A stretch of DNA of 64,000 nucleotides from an uncultured Eubacteriales bacterium (lineage in GTDB: Bacteria > Bacillota > Clostridia > Peptostreptococcales > Anaerovoracaceae), in the NCBI GenBank assembly GCA_902786355.1, contig CADABZ010000010.1:62001-126000 (forward strand), written 5' to 3'. Shown in pieces: positions 26,411 through 34,776 of the stretch; the stretch's first letter is position 1, and every line of letters starts with the position of its first letter. The notes beneath the pieces were generated by a model, which worked only from the letters and a program-made list of their open reading frames with translations, did not search any database and was not told the origin of the DNA. The position numbers and the translations under genes are program-made.

Positions 26411-27304
26411 TTATTCCTTCTGCCCCAGAAGGGTCGCCGCGAAGATTATCGCTGCGCCTATGATCTCTCTTACGCTCATCATTTCATGCAGTATAAGCAT
26501 GCCGAAGATCAGAGCAAAGACTGACTCAAGGCTCATGATAAGAGCTGCGGAAGATGAGTCAGTGTATTTCTGTCCCACGATCTGCAGGGTGAACCCTGTT
26601 GCCGTCGGGAAAAAAGTCATGTACAGCAGCAGTGGAAGGCCTTCAATGACCGCTCCGAGCTGCGGATGTTCGACGGCAAGCGCGATCGCGATGCCCACTA
26701 TCCCGCAGAAAAACATCTGTATCACTGACAGCAGTATATCGTTGTTCCTGTCAAGGAAGCGATTTACTGCAACTATCTGGGCCGCAAAGCAGGCTGAGCT
26801 TATAAGTGTTATCCAGTCGCCTGTGCCGATGGTCCCGAGGCCGCCCTTGAGGCACATCACTCCAAAGCCTGCGATCGCCATGAGGATGCAGAATACGGAT
26901 CTTCTCCTGACCTTGCTTCCCAGTATGACACTAAACAGCGGGACGAAGACTATATATATTGAAGAAATGAATCCTGATTTGCCGGCTTCAAGTGTCACAA
27001 GACCGATCTGCTGCAGCATGCTTCCTGCCATCATGAAGATACCGCATATCAGTCCTCCGATCAGAGCTTTGCGCTTTCTGAACGCGAGCTGCGAAGCTGA
27101 TGCCTTGTCCTTTGAAAGGTATCCGCTCGTGTGAAGGCTCATTGCCAGTACAGGCAGCAGGACAAAGCCTGCCATTATCTGCCTTATTGAATTAAATGCC
27201 ATCGGCGGTAATATCTCATTGCCGAGTCTCTGGGCCACAAAGCCGGAGCCCCATACTATTGCTGTCATCAGGAGGGCTATATTGCCCTTAGTGCGGTCTG
27301 TCAT
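26411..27304 (-). CDS. EamA/DMT-family transporter
   Basis: 297 residues, ten predicted helices in two EamA repeats. Typical marks are WGSGFVAQR in helix 1, ESVFALIFGMLILHE in the second repeat and a short C-terminus. The substrate is unknown; relatives export amino acids or other metabolites. It starts three bases after the stop of the CPBP protein gene, so the two are co-transcribed. Confidence 0.88.
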   Translation of the reverse strand: MTDRTKGNIALLMTAIVWGSGFVAQRLGNEILPPMAFNSIRQIMAGFVLLPVLAMSLHTSGYLSKDKASASQLAFRKRKALIGGLICGIFMMAGSMLQQIGLVTLEAGKSGFISSIYIVFVPLFSVILGSKVRRRSVFCILMAIAGFGVMCLKGGLGTIGTGDWITLISSACFAAQIVAVNRFLDRNNDILLSVIQMFFCGIVGIAIALAVEHPQLGAVIEGLPLLLYMTFFPTATGFTLQIVGQKYTDSSSAALIMSLESVFALIFGMLILHEMMSVREIIGAAIIFAATLLGQKE

Positions 27305-27307
27305 TAA

Positions 27308-28372
27308 CTATATCTCTGCCTTCTTCTGGTTTGTTTCTGTATTGTCCTGAACGTCTGCTTCATAGGCGTTCTCCTGAGCGTCTGCTTCAGCAGCCTGCTG
27401 AGCTTCCTGTGCAAGAGCCGCTCTCTTCTCATAGCTCATCATCAGCTCTCCGAGTCTGCCGTCTCTCCTGGCAAGAAGCAGGCATGCGACTCCAAGAAGT
27501 CCATCGACGAAGAGCGCAGGAATAGCAGCTTCAACGCCGAATTCATAGCTGTATATCAGGTTGCTGATACCTGTAGCTGCATCGAGATGGAAGATCGATG
27601 CTTCAGATACGAGTCCGCTGTTAGGCAGACCGAAAATGAAATTCTGCGTGAAGTTCCACATAGTGTGGATGCCCATAACTACCCAGATGCTCCCTGTATA
27701 CCAGCGGACGAGTGAATATGATATACCGCAGATGGCTATGCCTACGATAGCAAGTACGCTGACGCCCGGATTGAAGCAGTGCAGAAGTCCGAAGAAGATC
27801 CCGTTGATGATCACAGATACCCACAGAGGATAGTGGATATTGATCCTCTCATACATGAAGCCTCTGCACCAGAGTTCTTCTGATGTGCTCTGGATGAATA
27901 CCATCAGCAGGGCATATAAGAATATCGGTATCATCGATGCGCTGCAGTCAAAATACAGCTTGATGTCTCCGTGGATGAGCGCGCACAGTATGCAGAAGAA
28001 ATTCGTCAGGAATCCAAGCAGCAAGCCTATAAGCAGATTCCTTGCTGTGTTTTCCTGCGTCGGCTTATATGTGTCCTCGATCACTACCGGCCTGAAGTTG
28101 TTTCCCATGCCTTTCGGCAGGAATGATCTGAGGATGAATCTGTTCTTTCTGACTACTAAGCAGACGATCACAAGAGTGACTATCGCGCCGATCGTAGGCG
28201 TGTAGTACTCATTGATAAATCTCATCGCAGGCGACTGCCCCGGGCTGTAGACAAGTCCCTGTACAAATACCTCTGCGAACGACGCAAGAAACATGTACAG
28301 CAGAGTCACCAGGATCAGGATCCAGATGAGATTGTTTCCCTTGAATCTTCTTGTATCTTTTATTTCTGTCAT
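27308..28372 (-). CDS. CPBP-family intramembrane metalloprotease-like protein
   Basis: About 354 residues from ATG 28372 (AGGTG upstream); ATG codons at 28414 and 28393 are alternatives with poorer ribosome sites. Eight or so helices carry the CPBP motifs: STSEELWCRGFMYE (paired Glu and Arg), FFGLLHCFNPG (His) and VVMGIHTMWNF (His). These form the metal site of Rce1-like proteases. A Glu/Ala-rich tail of about 55 residues is added at the C-terminus. Substrates are unknown. Confidence 0.85.
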   Translation of the reverse strand: MTEIKDTRRFKGNNLIWILILVTLLYMFLASFAEVFVQGLVYSPGQSPAMRFINEYYTPTIGAIVTLVIVCLVVRKNRFILRSFLPKGMGNNFRPVVIEDTYKPTQENTARNLLIGLLLGFLTNFFCILCALIHGDIKLYFDCSASMIPIFLYALLMVFIQSTSEELWCRGFMYERINIHYPLWVSVIINGIFFGLLHCFNPGVSVLAIVGIAICGISYSLVRWYTGSIWVVMGIHTMWNFTQNFIFGLPNSGLVSEASIFHLDAATGISNLIYSYEFGVEAAIPALFVDGLLGVACLLLARRDGRLGELMMSYEKRAALAQEAQQAAEADAQENAYEADVQDNTETNQKKAEI

Positions 28373-28559
28373 TTTTAATGCACCTGAGGTCATGCGGGAT
28401 ATCCCCGCATTCATATTACAAAACGGCCTTTTCCTGTTATCGGTCCGGAATACACAGGCCGATGATCATATTTCTCGAATCGCCTACAATAATACGGCAC
28501 GGAAGCCATATTTTTCAAGGAGAAACAGCGATTTTTCACCTGTTTTACACCATTTTCGC

Positions 28560-28588
28560 TTGACTTCATGCCATATCACTAATATACT
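28560..28588 (+). promoter_or_regulatory. Strong promoter of the rplM-rpsI operon
   Basis: TTGACT (28560-28565), a 17-base spacer and TATACT (28583-28588). Confidence 0.8.
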
Positions 28589-28594
28589 ATTCAA

Positions 28595-28860
28595 GTGTCT
28601 GCGCCGACTGGCGTTCAGGCATATCGGCTGCACTTCCGCAAGCGGGAGGCGGCAGTGAGGCAGGCAGCTTTTGCCGGCAGCTTCACAGCTAATAATTATT
28701 TACTAGTTATGCCGAAACAGTACAAGTACCGAGTAGGCGGACCGAACACATTTCATCTGATCACAGCGTACCCAAGGACGCAGAGCAAGTATTTGATGCA
28801 GCAGAGTACTGTAAGTATGCGGTCAGATCCGGAATCAAGTAGGTAGAAAGGAATCAAGAA
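28595..28860 (+). other. Long rplM 5' leader
   Basis: About 265 bases separate the promoter from the rplM ATG. The first part can fold (GGCTGC...GGCGGCAG and GGCAGCTTTTGCCGGCAGC). An L13 autoregulatory leader would be expected here in Firmicutes, but I cannot match the known consensus by eye. AAAGGAA is the ribosome site. No convincing gene lies between 28415 and 28860. Confidence 0.35.
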
Positions 28861-29289
28861 ATGAAGTCTTACATCGCTAAGCCATCCGATATCGACCGCA
28901 AGTGGTACGTTATCGATGCAGAAGGCAAGACTCTCGGAAAGCTCGCAGTTGAAGCAGCTATGATCCTGAGAGGAAAGAAGAAGCCGACTTACACTCCTCA
29001 CATCGATACTGGTGATTATGTCATCGTTATCAACGCTGAGAAGGTAGCAGTAACAGGCAAGAAGGAAACTGACAAGATCTACAAGAGACACACTGGTTAT
29101 CCGGGTGGTCTCAGAGAGACAACTCTCGGTGAGATGAGAGCTAAGAAGCCTGAAGAGATCATCATCCACGCTGTTAAGGGAATGATGCCAAAGGGCAAGC
29201 TCGGTCGTCAGATGTTCAAGAAGCTTAAGGTTTATGCAGGCCCTGAGCACCCACATGCAGCTCAGAAGCCGGAAGTATGGAATTTCTAG
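28861..29289 (+). CDS. rplM: 50S ribosomal protein L13
   Basis: 142 residues, full length. Family marks are [16 protein letters not shown] near the start, [28 protein letters not shown] and [21 protein letters not shown]13 binds 23S rRNA early in large-subunit assembly. It pairs with rpsI 17 bases downstream, the standard bacterial order. Confidence 0.97.
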   Translation: MKSYIAKPSDIDRKWYVIDAEGKTLGKLAVEAAMILRGKKKPTYTPHIDTGDYVIVINAEKVAVTGKKETDKIYKRHTGYPGGLRETTLGEMRAKKPEEIIIHAVKGMMPKGKLGRQMFKKLKVYAGPEHPHAAQKPEVWNF

Positions 29290-29306
29290 GAAAGGAGGAA
29301 TAAGAA

Positions 29307-29673
29307 ATGGCAAAGACTATGTATCAGGCAACAGGCAGAAGAAAGTCATCCGTAGCCAGAGTAAGACTTCTCCCGGGTGCTGGAAATATCATCATCAACA
29401 AGAGAGACATCGACACTTATTTTGGCGAGAAGGATATCGTCAAGAACGAAGTAAAGAGACCTCTCGAGCTGACAGGAACCATGGGCAGCTTCGACGTTAT
29501 CGCTACAGTTAACGGCGGCGGCTTCACAGGTCAGGCAGGCGCACTCAGACACGGTATCTTACAGACCAATGCTCAAGGCAGCAGGCTTCCTGACAAGAGA
29601 CCCAAGAATGAAGGAAAGAAAGAAACCTGGTCTCAAGAAGGCAAGAAGAGCAAGCCAGTTCTCCAAGAGATAA
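29307..29673 (+). pseudogene. rpsI: 30S ribosomal protein S9 gene with a frameshifting internal deletion
   Basis: From ATG 29307 (AAAGGAGG upstream) the first ~84 residues are normal S9 up to [15 protein letters not shown]. At about 29559 the frame breaks. In the shifted frame the true C-terminus follows: [20 protein letters not shown], then a basic tail ending QFSKR and TAA at 29671-29673. The conserved SRALLQ-type helix between them is missing, which implies about 29 bases lost. The original frame instead runs to 29774 with unrelated residues. S9 contacts P-site tRNA with its C-terminal tail and is normally essential, so an assembly error or a second rpsI copy is likely. Confidence 0.85.
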
Positions 29674-29715
29674 TCTCCGCGGAGCGATTGCTCATCAGAA
29701 AACGAGCCAACCACA

Positions 29716-29752
29716 AAAAGGGGTTCCCCATTTTGGGCGAACTCCTTTTTTC
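29716..29752 (+). terminator. Intrinsic terminator of the ribosomal protein operon
   Basis: AAAAAGG-GGTTC ... GAACTCCTTTTTT. The T-run lies on the plus strand; the A-run upstream would also serve the minus strand. Confidence 0.8.
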
Positions 29753-29778
29753 ATGCTCACATTTTGCACAGTGAATCG

Positions 29779-29976
29779 TCAGCATTCTGATGGTTCACCT
29801 TCGTCTGCGGCCTCTTCTTCCACAGGCACGCTGACCATGCTCTGTGATTCTATCATGCGTCTGTGTTCTTCTTCAGCCCTGCGAAGAGCTTCCTCAAGTC
29901 CGCCTACCGCCTGAAAAGGCGCGAACTGTTTGGCCCTCTGCTCACGCGGCATCCTGCTTCTCGGCTTTTTCCCCAT
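29779..29976 (-). CDS. YolD-like small protein
   Basis: 65 residues, basic at the N-terminus and acidic at the C-terminus. It carries MPREQRAKQFAPFQAVGG, close to the RAAQFAPF motif of YolD-like proteins that accompany Y-family polymerases in Firmicutes. It starts 11 bases after the polymerase stop, with GAGAGG upstream. A role with the polymerase is likely, but the mechanism is unknown. Confidence 0.75.
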   Translation of the reverse strand: MGKKPRSRMPREQRAKQFAPFQAVGGLEEALRRAEEEHRRMIESQSMVSVPVEEEAADEGEPSEC

Positions 29977-29987
29977 TTGCCTCTCTC

Positions 29988-31358
29988 CTACTCTCTGTGG
30001 CCGCCTCTCTGGTGATTTCTCTCAAGCGTTGTCGCTGCTTCCTCAAGGTCCATGCCTCTGATCATGGCATCTTTGCCGTATTTCTTCCTGATAGAGTTGA
30101 CCGCCTCCTGGAGGGCAGCATCTCTTCTGAGCCTGGTCTGAGTCTCGGTTATCGGATCCGAAAGACCGGCCTTTCTCTGCTCTCCTGCAGTCTTACCCTC
30201 GTCATCTGCTTCCATATCTGAAAGATCGAACAGGGTCATCTGCTTATCTTCATCGCGGTCTTTTATATCGTTGAAATTGACGAAGATACGTCTGACCGGA
30301 TAATCAGGTTCAGTTATCTGCCTGTAAAGCTTTGCAACTGCCGGAATGATAACTGATGAAGCATTGGTCAGCACGGCGAAGCTGACAGATCCATGCGACA
30401 TAGGCACCTTGAGCGCATTGGAATATCCGACTGCTATCGAGACGTTTTTCGTGACTTTTCTGATATCTGTCATCTCGTGGCAGATCTGCTCTGTCATCTC
30501 CTTGACTATCAGTTCGCCTTCATCATTGCTGTAATCGCGCATCAGCACCTGGCCGCGGCTCAGCGAGTGACTTTTATTCCTGTAGCCTTTGATATCTGAT
30601 ATCTTAGTCGGCTCTATACCATATGCGTGGTCTATGAGGAGTTCTGCATCGATCCCGAATATGCGGTACAGAAGCTCTTCATCTGCCCCCACTATATCCC
30701 GCATCGTAGTGATACCGATCTTCTCAAGCCTGCGGGCTGTGCCGGACCCTATTCTCCAGAAATCTGTCAGCGGCCTGTGATCCCAGAGCAGCTGCCTGTA
30801 AGTCTGCTCGTCAAGTACGCCTATGAAGTCCGGAGCATGTTTTGCAAGGACATCCAGCGCGATCTTGCACAGATACATATTGGTCCCGACTCCGGCGGTC
30901 GCCCTGACTCCTACCCTGCGCTGGACTTCTCCCATAAGGAGCTCTGCCATCTGCTTCGGGCTGAGACCATATCTCTTCAGATAGTGCGTGACATCGATGA
31001 AGACCTCATCAATGGAATAGACGTGCATGTCCTCAGGTGCTATGTAGTCGAGATACACCTTGTATATCTCCGCAGCGTAATCTATATACAGGTTCATCCG
31101 CGGAGGCGCCATGATGTATTCAAAGCTCTTGGGGATCTCGAACACTCTGGCACGGCTGCTGACTCCGCGCGCGCGAAGAGACGGCGAGACCGCAAGACAT
31201 ATGGTCTTATCGCTCCTGCTCGGGTCAGCGACTACCAGGTCTGTCGTCATCGGATCAAGCCCGCGCTCAACGCATTCCACACTTGCATAGAACGACTTGA
31301 GGTCTATGCACATGAACACATCGCCATATTCGCCATTTACGCATTGAAGATCTTCCAT
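29988..31358 (-). CDS. Y-family DNA polymerase (UmuC/UvrX-like)
   Basis: 456 residues. The palm has CIDLKSFYASVECVERGLDP with the metal-binding Asp, and YSIDEVFIDVTHY with the second catalytic acidic pair. HhH-type fingers follow (IGSGTARRLEKIGITTMRDI), then the little-finger domain. QMTLFD near residue 392 is a clear beta-clamp binding motif. It performs lesion bypass. The length and the YolD partner fit the UvrX branch rather than DinB. No LexA box was identified upstream. Confidence 0.93.
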   Translation of the reverse strand: MEDLQCVNGEYGDVFMCIDLKSFYASVECVERGLDPMTTDLVVADPSRSDKTICLAVSPSLRARGVSSRARVFEIPKSFEYIMAPPRMNLYIDYAAEIYKVYLDYIAPEDMHVYSIDEVFIDVTHYLKRYGLSPKQMAELLMGEVQRRVGVRATAGVGTNMYLCKIALDVLAKHAPDFIGVLDEQTYRQLLWDHRPLTDFWRIGSGTARRLEKIGITTMRDIVGADEELLYRIFGIDAELLIDHAYGIEPTKISDIKGYRNKSHSLSRGQVLMRDYSNDEGELIVKEMTEQICHEMTDIRKVTKNVSIAVGYSNALKVPMSHGSVSFAVLTNASSVIIPAVAKLYRQITEPDYPVRRIFVNFNDIKDRDEDKQMTLFDLSDMEADDEGKTAGEQRKAGLSDPITETQTRLRRDAALQEAVNSIRKKYGKDAMIRGMDLEEAATTLERNHQRGGHRE

Positions 31359-31401
31359 TTAAAGCCAGTATTACTCCGCTGTCAGCTGCAGTCCGTCGGT
31401 A

Positions 31402-32133
31402 CTACAGGAAGCTTTTACGGTATTCTACCGGTGTCATCCCCTGTGTCTGTGTAAAATTCTTGGTAAAGTAGCTCTGGGAGCAGAACGCAAGCCTGTCAGC
31501 GATCGCTGCTACGGTCATGTCTGTCTCGCGGAGCAGCCTCTTGGCTTCGAGCATGCGCTCTCTTAAGATAAACTCGCTGATATTGATGCCGAGTTCCTCT
31601 TTGAAGATGGCCGAAGCATATGTCCTGCTGACATTGACATGCTCCGCTATGTCTGCAAGCTCGATCTTTTCGTAGAGATGATCTTCGATATATGTGACCA
31701 TCCTAGAGAGCCTCGGAGATTTTTTCTTCTCCCTGAGGACGTATTTCATCTTGACTGCATAGTTGTAAGCCATGCCGTGAACCAGGTCGTACAGATCCGG
31801 CAGAGCCGAAGCATTATCAAATTCGCTGATAAATTCGTCTCTTATATCATATGCGACCATATCCAGCAATCCGCCTTCGATAGCCACAAGGCACATCTCA
31901 GAGGCAGCACACACAGACTCATAGTACATCTTGTTCATCGCCTCACTGTAGGAGCTGCATCTGTTGAACAGAGCCGTAGGATATTCATAGTTCTCCTCTG
32001 ACAGTGCAGTTATGCGCTCGGCATTGCCGGCCTTTATCGCATCGAAGTACTTTTTCTTTCTGAGATACGGAAGATATATCTGATTTCTCCTGGTACGGCT
32101 CAGGATCATGTTGGTTCTTTTGCGGTCGCTCAT
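31402..32133 (-). CDS. AraC-family transcriptional regulator
   Basis: About 243 residues from ATG 32133 (AGAGGT upstream). The C-terminal ~100 residues contain two helix-turn-helix units (IELADIAEHVNVSRTYASAI and MTVAAIADRLAFCSQSYFTK) ending in the family signature GMTPVEYRKSF. The N-terminal ~140 residues are helical and match no sensor domain I recognise. A perfect 11-bp inverted repeat sits in its leader. Targets are unknown. Confidence 0.88.
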   Translation of the reverse strand: MSDRKRTNMILSRTRRNQIYLPYLRKKKYFDAIKAGNAERITALSEENYEYPTALFNRCSSYSEAMNKMYYESVCAASEMCLVAIEGGLLDMVAYDIRDEFISEFDNASALPDLYDLVHGMAYNYAVKMKYVLREKKKSPRLSRMVTYIEDHLYEKIELADIAEHVNVSRTYASAIFKEELGINISEFILRERMLEAKRLLRETDMTVAAIADRLAFCSQSYFTKNFTQTQGMTPVEYRKSFL

Positions 32134-32174
32134 CGTATGTATACCTCTGCATAGCCTGCTTGGCTTCTGTACAA

Positions 32175-32204
32175 GCAAAATGCCCATGCAAGCGGGCATT
32201 TTGC
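32175..32204. promoter_or_regulatory. Perfect inverted repeat in the AraC gene leader
   Basis: GCAAAATGCCC and GGGCATTTTGC form an 11-bp perfect palindrome with an 8-base loop. It lies between the -10 element and the ATG, so it could be an operator for the regulator itself or an RNA hairpin. Confidence 0.6.
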
Positions 32205-32230
32205 AATTTATTTACAATAATAATAACAAA

Positions 32231-32239
32231 ATTATAACA
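32231..32239 (-). promoter_or_regulatory. Extended -10 promoter of the AraC gene
   Basis: TGTTATAAT on the minus strand, a perfect extended -10 element. The -35 region is poor. Confidence 0.6.
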
Positions 32240-32496
32240 TATCAACCTGTTTTTTAATACAATAAATACACAAATGTGCTGGTTGTACAGGCTGTCAGTT
32301 CACTTCTTATTATATCTGTCAACAGCACATGTTACGTTCTTCAGTCTACGGGAAGGACGTATCAGACTCGATATGAGATAGTGCTTTGAAGAAACGACTG
32401 TGCGCATACCGATTGGGGTTCGGTTTGTTCAGAGGCGTTTTTTCATTGTGCCGGTTTTGGCGCACCCGCACATATAAGACGCAGCAGGAGGATCAT
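32240..32496. other. Intergenic region without an identified gene
   Basis: About 257 bases between the AraC promoter and the next terminator. It contains short stems (ACCGA/TCGGT at about 32417-32433) and GCGTTTTTTC, but no open frame or known RNA family was recognised. A small RNA cannot be excluded. Confidence 0.4.
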
Positions 32497-32526
32497 TAAA
32501 AAACGGCGGGATGATATCACCCCGCC
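32497..32526 (-). terminator. Intrinsic terminator of the small membrane protein gene
   Basis: On the minus strand GGCGGG-GTGATATCAT-CCCGCC is followed by GTTTTTT; the loop itself is palindromic. Confidence 0.88.
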
Positions 32527-32535
32527 ATATGCACC

Positions 32536-32838
32536 TCAGTGCCTGCCTTTGTATTTTGGTTCTCTTCTCCTGTTGACCGCTCCGATCACCTTTATCACTA
32601 TGACCAGGACCACCAGTCCTCCGACTCCCATCGCTACATATTTTATATTATCTTTCACCGCTTTGATGACCATATCCTTGAAGCTGAGATCGTAATCATC
32701 TTCCACCTCTTCCACGGCCATCGAATCCGAATGAGCATCCGCGCCATGGTCATCGTCTTCCGCAAAGACCGCAGCCTGAGCAAACACAGTCATAATGATC
32801 GCGAAAATGAATGTTATTATCAGTAATCTTTTCTTCAT
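32536..32838 (-). CDS. Small exported membrane-anchored protein
   Basis: 100 residues. A signal peptide (about 1-26, ending AVFAED) is followed by an acidic stretch rich in Asp, His and Glu (27-55), a short amphipathic part and one transmembrane helix (about 66-86, YVAMGVGGLVVLVIVIKVIG), then a basic tail. No family is recognised. It follows the lysozyme gene by 67 bases on the same strand, so co-expression is possible. Confidence 0.7.
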   Translation of the reverse strand: MKKRLLIITFIFAIIMTVFAQAAVFAEDDDHGADAHSDSMAVEEVEDDYDLSFKDMVIKAVKDNIKYVAMGVGGLVVLVIVIKVIGAVNRRREPKYKGRH

Positions 32839-32905
32839 GGTTTTGCTCCGATCCCTTCTCTATGATGACCAATAGATATTATGATGCAACTGCTGTTTCT
32901 TGCTG

Positions 32906-34726
32906 CTAGAGCTTCATGTTCAGATATCTCTGAAGAGATTTCATCGAATTCGGTCCGAAAAATCCGTCGACTGCTATATTCAGTCTCTTCTGCAGAGCCT
33001 TTGATGTACCCGGTCCCCACAGCCCGTCAGCAGCGATACCGAGCCACTTCTGAAGCCTGGTGATGGTATTCGTATCTTTGCTTCCGTACTGGATGGCCTG
33101 AAGTGATTCATTGTACTTATGGGTGCTCTTGGTCACTGTTATTTTGCCAGTCTGGCTTGCTCCGAGGAATTTCTGCAGAGCCTTAACTGTTGCAGTCCCG
33201 CCTGACCCATCAACCGCCAGTTTTCCGGAAGAAGATGATGATGCTGTTGTCGCCGAAGCAGTCGTTGTCGTCGTGGAAGCTGTTGTTCCTGTAACCGACT
33301 TGCTTCTGTTGACCTTGATGAGGTAGTCGCCCGATACATTGTTGAGCGCCTTGCCGATGACTGTGATATCTGCCGTTCCCTTCAGGGTCGAGCCGCTGTA
33401 TACGCCAAGCATCATGCCTGCGCTGATAGCAGTGTTAGAAGCCACTTTCTTGCCTCTTGCATCGATGACAGCAATAGTATATGAGCTGTTATTGACCTTG
33501 AGTTTGCTGATGAGCGTTCCGGCCTTGGTACCTGCCGGCACGTTTCTGATGTAGCTTCCATAAACGTTGGTACCGATTTTATACGAACCGCCCTGAACAT
33601 TGGATACTACGTTTTTGCCTACTGATGAAAGCCCGATGTGTTTGATAAAGCCGGTGCTGATCGTAATCGGCACGAGCGCATACCCGCCGTAAGCGCCTAT
33701 ACCCTTGATGTATGCATATGCGCCGCTCGAGCTCTTATTGACATTGTTGATTCCTCCGACTACATAGTCGGTGCCTTCCTTAAGGAGCCTGTTGTTGGCA
33801 TAGATCTCAAATGTAGGTCTGACCGGCTTGCCGGTGTAGTTGAGATTAGTGTTTCCATACAGCACCGCTATCGGCTTCGGATTGGCTTTTCTCTTGAGAT
33901 ACCAGAAGTCCGCATCTGCATTGCCTTCACTGTCTGTCGAGTAGAACTTGATCCCGTTGACTCTGGCCGAGCTTGTATACTGCCATTTTGTGTAATTGCT
34001 AGGCGATTCGCATCTGCTGTAGTACTGTGCGCACCACAGATCAACATCTGATGCGATGCCCTTGCCGTTGGCAAGATACTTGTTGAAGAAACTCGTATTG
34101 GCATATACTCCCGGATCGTAGCCGTTGGCTCTGATAACGTCTGCAAAAGCATTGACGCTCTTGATAGCGTTGGCTCTTGTCAGTCCGTAGAGTCTTCCTC
34201 TGTTGCTTCCGCTCGAGCTGCCCGCGAACTCATAGTCCATATATACCGGAAGTTCAACGTCCTTAGGGCTTATGCCAAGGGCTTTGAGACGGTTGACAGC
34301 GTACTGCGCTTCTTTTCTCGCCTCAGATGCATTTCTTGCCTGAGAGAAAACATATATACCTCTCATGACTCCTGCTGCACGGGCTTTTCTGAAATGTGTC
34401 GCGAACTTGCTGTCTATATTGAGACTGCCGTTTCCGTATGTGGTATATGTGACTCTCAGGATCGCAAAATCGCATTTGTTTCTCTTGGCTGCGTTCCAGT
34501 CGCTTGCTGTTGACTGGAAGTATGATGCGTCCACGCCATGTACGATCAGGTTGCCGTCAAATCTGCTGTTGTGCTGATATGTCGATCTTGTATTCCTGTA
34601 TGGCGATGGTGAACTCGAAGCATATGCGTCATTTCCATATGCCGCAAGGCCCGTTACGAGAGTGATCGTCAGCATCAGGACGATCGCGTGTATCGAGATC
34701 CTTGTTATCTTCTTCGAAATACTCAT
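32906..34726 (-). CDS. Secreted GH25 muramidase with peptidoglycan-binding repeats
   Basis: 606 residues. A signal peptide (about 1-36) is followed by a GH25 lysozyme domain (about 60-285): VHGVDASYFQSTASDW with the catalytic-type Asp, and LPVYMDYEF with the D-x-E pair. Residues ~290-470 form beta-rich repeats, then a Thr/Ser linker. The C-terminus has a peptidoglycan-binding domain with two short repeats, GIAADGLWGPGTSKALQKRL and AVDGFFGPNSMKSLQRYL. It would cleave the MurNAc-GlcNAc bond in cell-wall turnover or competition. Confidence 0.92.
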   Translation of the reverse strand: MSISKKITRISIHAIVLMLTITLVTGLAAYGNDAYASSSPSPYRNTRSTYQHNSRFDGNLIVHGVDASYFQSTASDWNAAKRNKCDFAILRVTYTTYGNGSLNIDSKFATHFRKARAAGVMRGIYVFSQARNASEARKEAQYAVNRLKALGISPKDVELPVYMDYEFAGSSSGSNRGRLYGLTRANAIKSVNAFADVIRANGYDPGVYANTSFFNKYLANGKGIASDVDLWCAQYYSRCESPSNYTKWQYTSSARVNGIKFYSTDSEGNADADFWYLKRKANPKPIAVLYGNTNLNYTGKPVRPTFEIYANNRLLKEGTDYVVGGINNVNKSSSGAYAYIKGIGAYGGYALVPITISTGFIKHIGLSSVGKNVVSNVQGGSYKIGTNVYGSYIRNVPAGTKAGTLISKLKVNNSSYTIAVIDARGKKVASNTAISAGMMLGVYSGSTLKGTADITVIGKALNNVSGDYLIKVNRSKSVTGTTASTTTTTASATTASSSSSGKLAVDGSGGTATVKALQKFLGASQTGKITVTKSTHKYNESLQAIQYGSKDTNTITRLQKWLGIAADGLWGPGTSKALQKRLNIAVDGFFGPNSMKSLQRYLNMKL

Positions 34727-34776
34727 AGCTTCTCCTTTTATCTATGTATCTTCTTCCCTTATACCCCGGTGCTCCG

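Noticed and set aside
28595-28846. 83-codon frame upstream of rplM
   Set aside because: It lies in the transcribed leader after a strong promoter, has no ribosome site and no similarity; another frame there (ending YCKYAVRSGIK) is equally unsupported.
32240-32496. A known structured RNA such as 6S or SRP RNA
   Set aside because: No conserved core sequence of these RNAs could be recognised on either strand.
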